Assembly (NCBI GenBank): GCA_910588615.1
Contig: CAJUOI010000019.1
Span: forward strand, 1 to 39,242
From: an uncultured Christensenellaceae bacterium
Lineage (GTDB): Bacteria; Bacillota; Clostridia; Christensenellales; Borkfalkiaceae
DNA: 39,242 nt
Direction of reading: 5' to 3'
The position numbers and the translations under genes were made by a program. Under the pieces are notes generated by a model. It was not told the origin of the DNA. It saw only the letters and a program-made list of their open reading frames with translations, and made no database searches. Of this stretch, positions 39,188 through 39,242 are shown one piece after another (positions within the stretch are counted from its first letter, which is position 1; every line of letters begins with the position of its first letter).

Positions 39188-39242
39188 TTACTCCGTTTTA
39201 TTCGCCTTGCGCTTTAATAAACGCTGCTCTTTGGCGTACTCG
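39188..39242 (-). CDS. C-terminal end of an unidentified gene
   Basis: Only 17 codons and a TAA stop (39190-39188) are inside the window. They read EYAKEQRLLKRKANKTE, a basic helical tail. The terminator 20 bases downstream supports a real gene end. The family cannot be named. Confidence 0.6.
   Translation of the reverse strand, partial: EYAKEQRLLKRKANKTE

Overview
The window looks like a chromosomal segment of a Gram-positive, spore-forming member of the Clostridia, possibly from the gut-associated Christensenellales. That placement rests on the gene types (a CotF-family coat protein, a SigB-like partner-switching operon, DUF3343, CdaR/PucR regulation, many small lipoproteins) and on sigma-A-type promoters with a 17-base spacer. 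I ran no search, so the taxonomy is inference. Most of the sequence is fairly GC-rich and densely packed. A few visibly AT-rich patches (about 7160-7710, 12430-13690, 31690-32215) stand out as likely acquired or decaying DNA.

Layout. 1-1580: a collagen-like G-X-Y repeat protein (cut by the window edge) divergent from a GT2 glycosyltransferase. 1631-5521: a decayed PPOX-family remnant, then GMP synthase and IMP dehydrogenase behind a small membrane-anchored protein. 5542-7150: a lipoprotein and a membrane-anchored permuted NlpC/P60-like protein. 7159-7708: an AT-rich island with imperfect inverted ends around a 55-residue ORF. 7715-11076: lepA - methylguanine methyltransferase - hemW operon. 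11083-15187: a GDPD phosphodiesterase, a secreted C39-like protein whose signal peptide is frameshifted, lipoproteins, a HMA-domain metallochaperone and a six-helix membrane protein. 15196-19312: a 789-residue surface protein, an RluA-type pseudouridine synthase and an RlmI-like methyltransferase. 19347-23113: GH51 arabinofuranosidase and a Na/Pi-cotransporter-like protein. 23177-24283: tRNA-Pro(CGG) and a coat-protein cluster. 24297-26361: endonuclease III, DUF3343 and a cysteine desulfurase. 26396-29408: two small proteins, an S41 protease and a CdaR-like regulator. 29670-32214: a 622-residue multi-helix proline-rich protein and a broken acyltransferase-3 gene. 32273-34102: a four-gene partner-switching sigma-factor operon. 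34139-36285: a histidine-free glycerol-1-phosphate-dehydrogenase-like protein and an ArsP_2/manganese-type transporter. 36348-39052: RadC plus a NarL/DesK-type two-component system. The 3' end of one further gene is cut by the right edge.

The most interesting pattern concerns gene starts. At least five, probably six, genes have a good sigma-A promoter whose -10 box ends only 5-7 bases before the ATG, with no Shine-Dalgarno sequence, so their mRNAs should be leaderless. Other genes in the same window have ordinary leaders with GGAGG-type sites. Also notable are a terminator hairpin that contains the ribosome-binding site of a coat gene, a sigma operon with two anti-sigma-like ATPases of which one has lost its nucleotide-binding residues, and two related 3'-end hairpins that differ by paired (compensatory) base changes.
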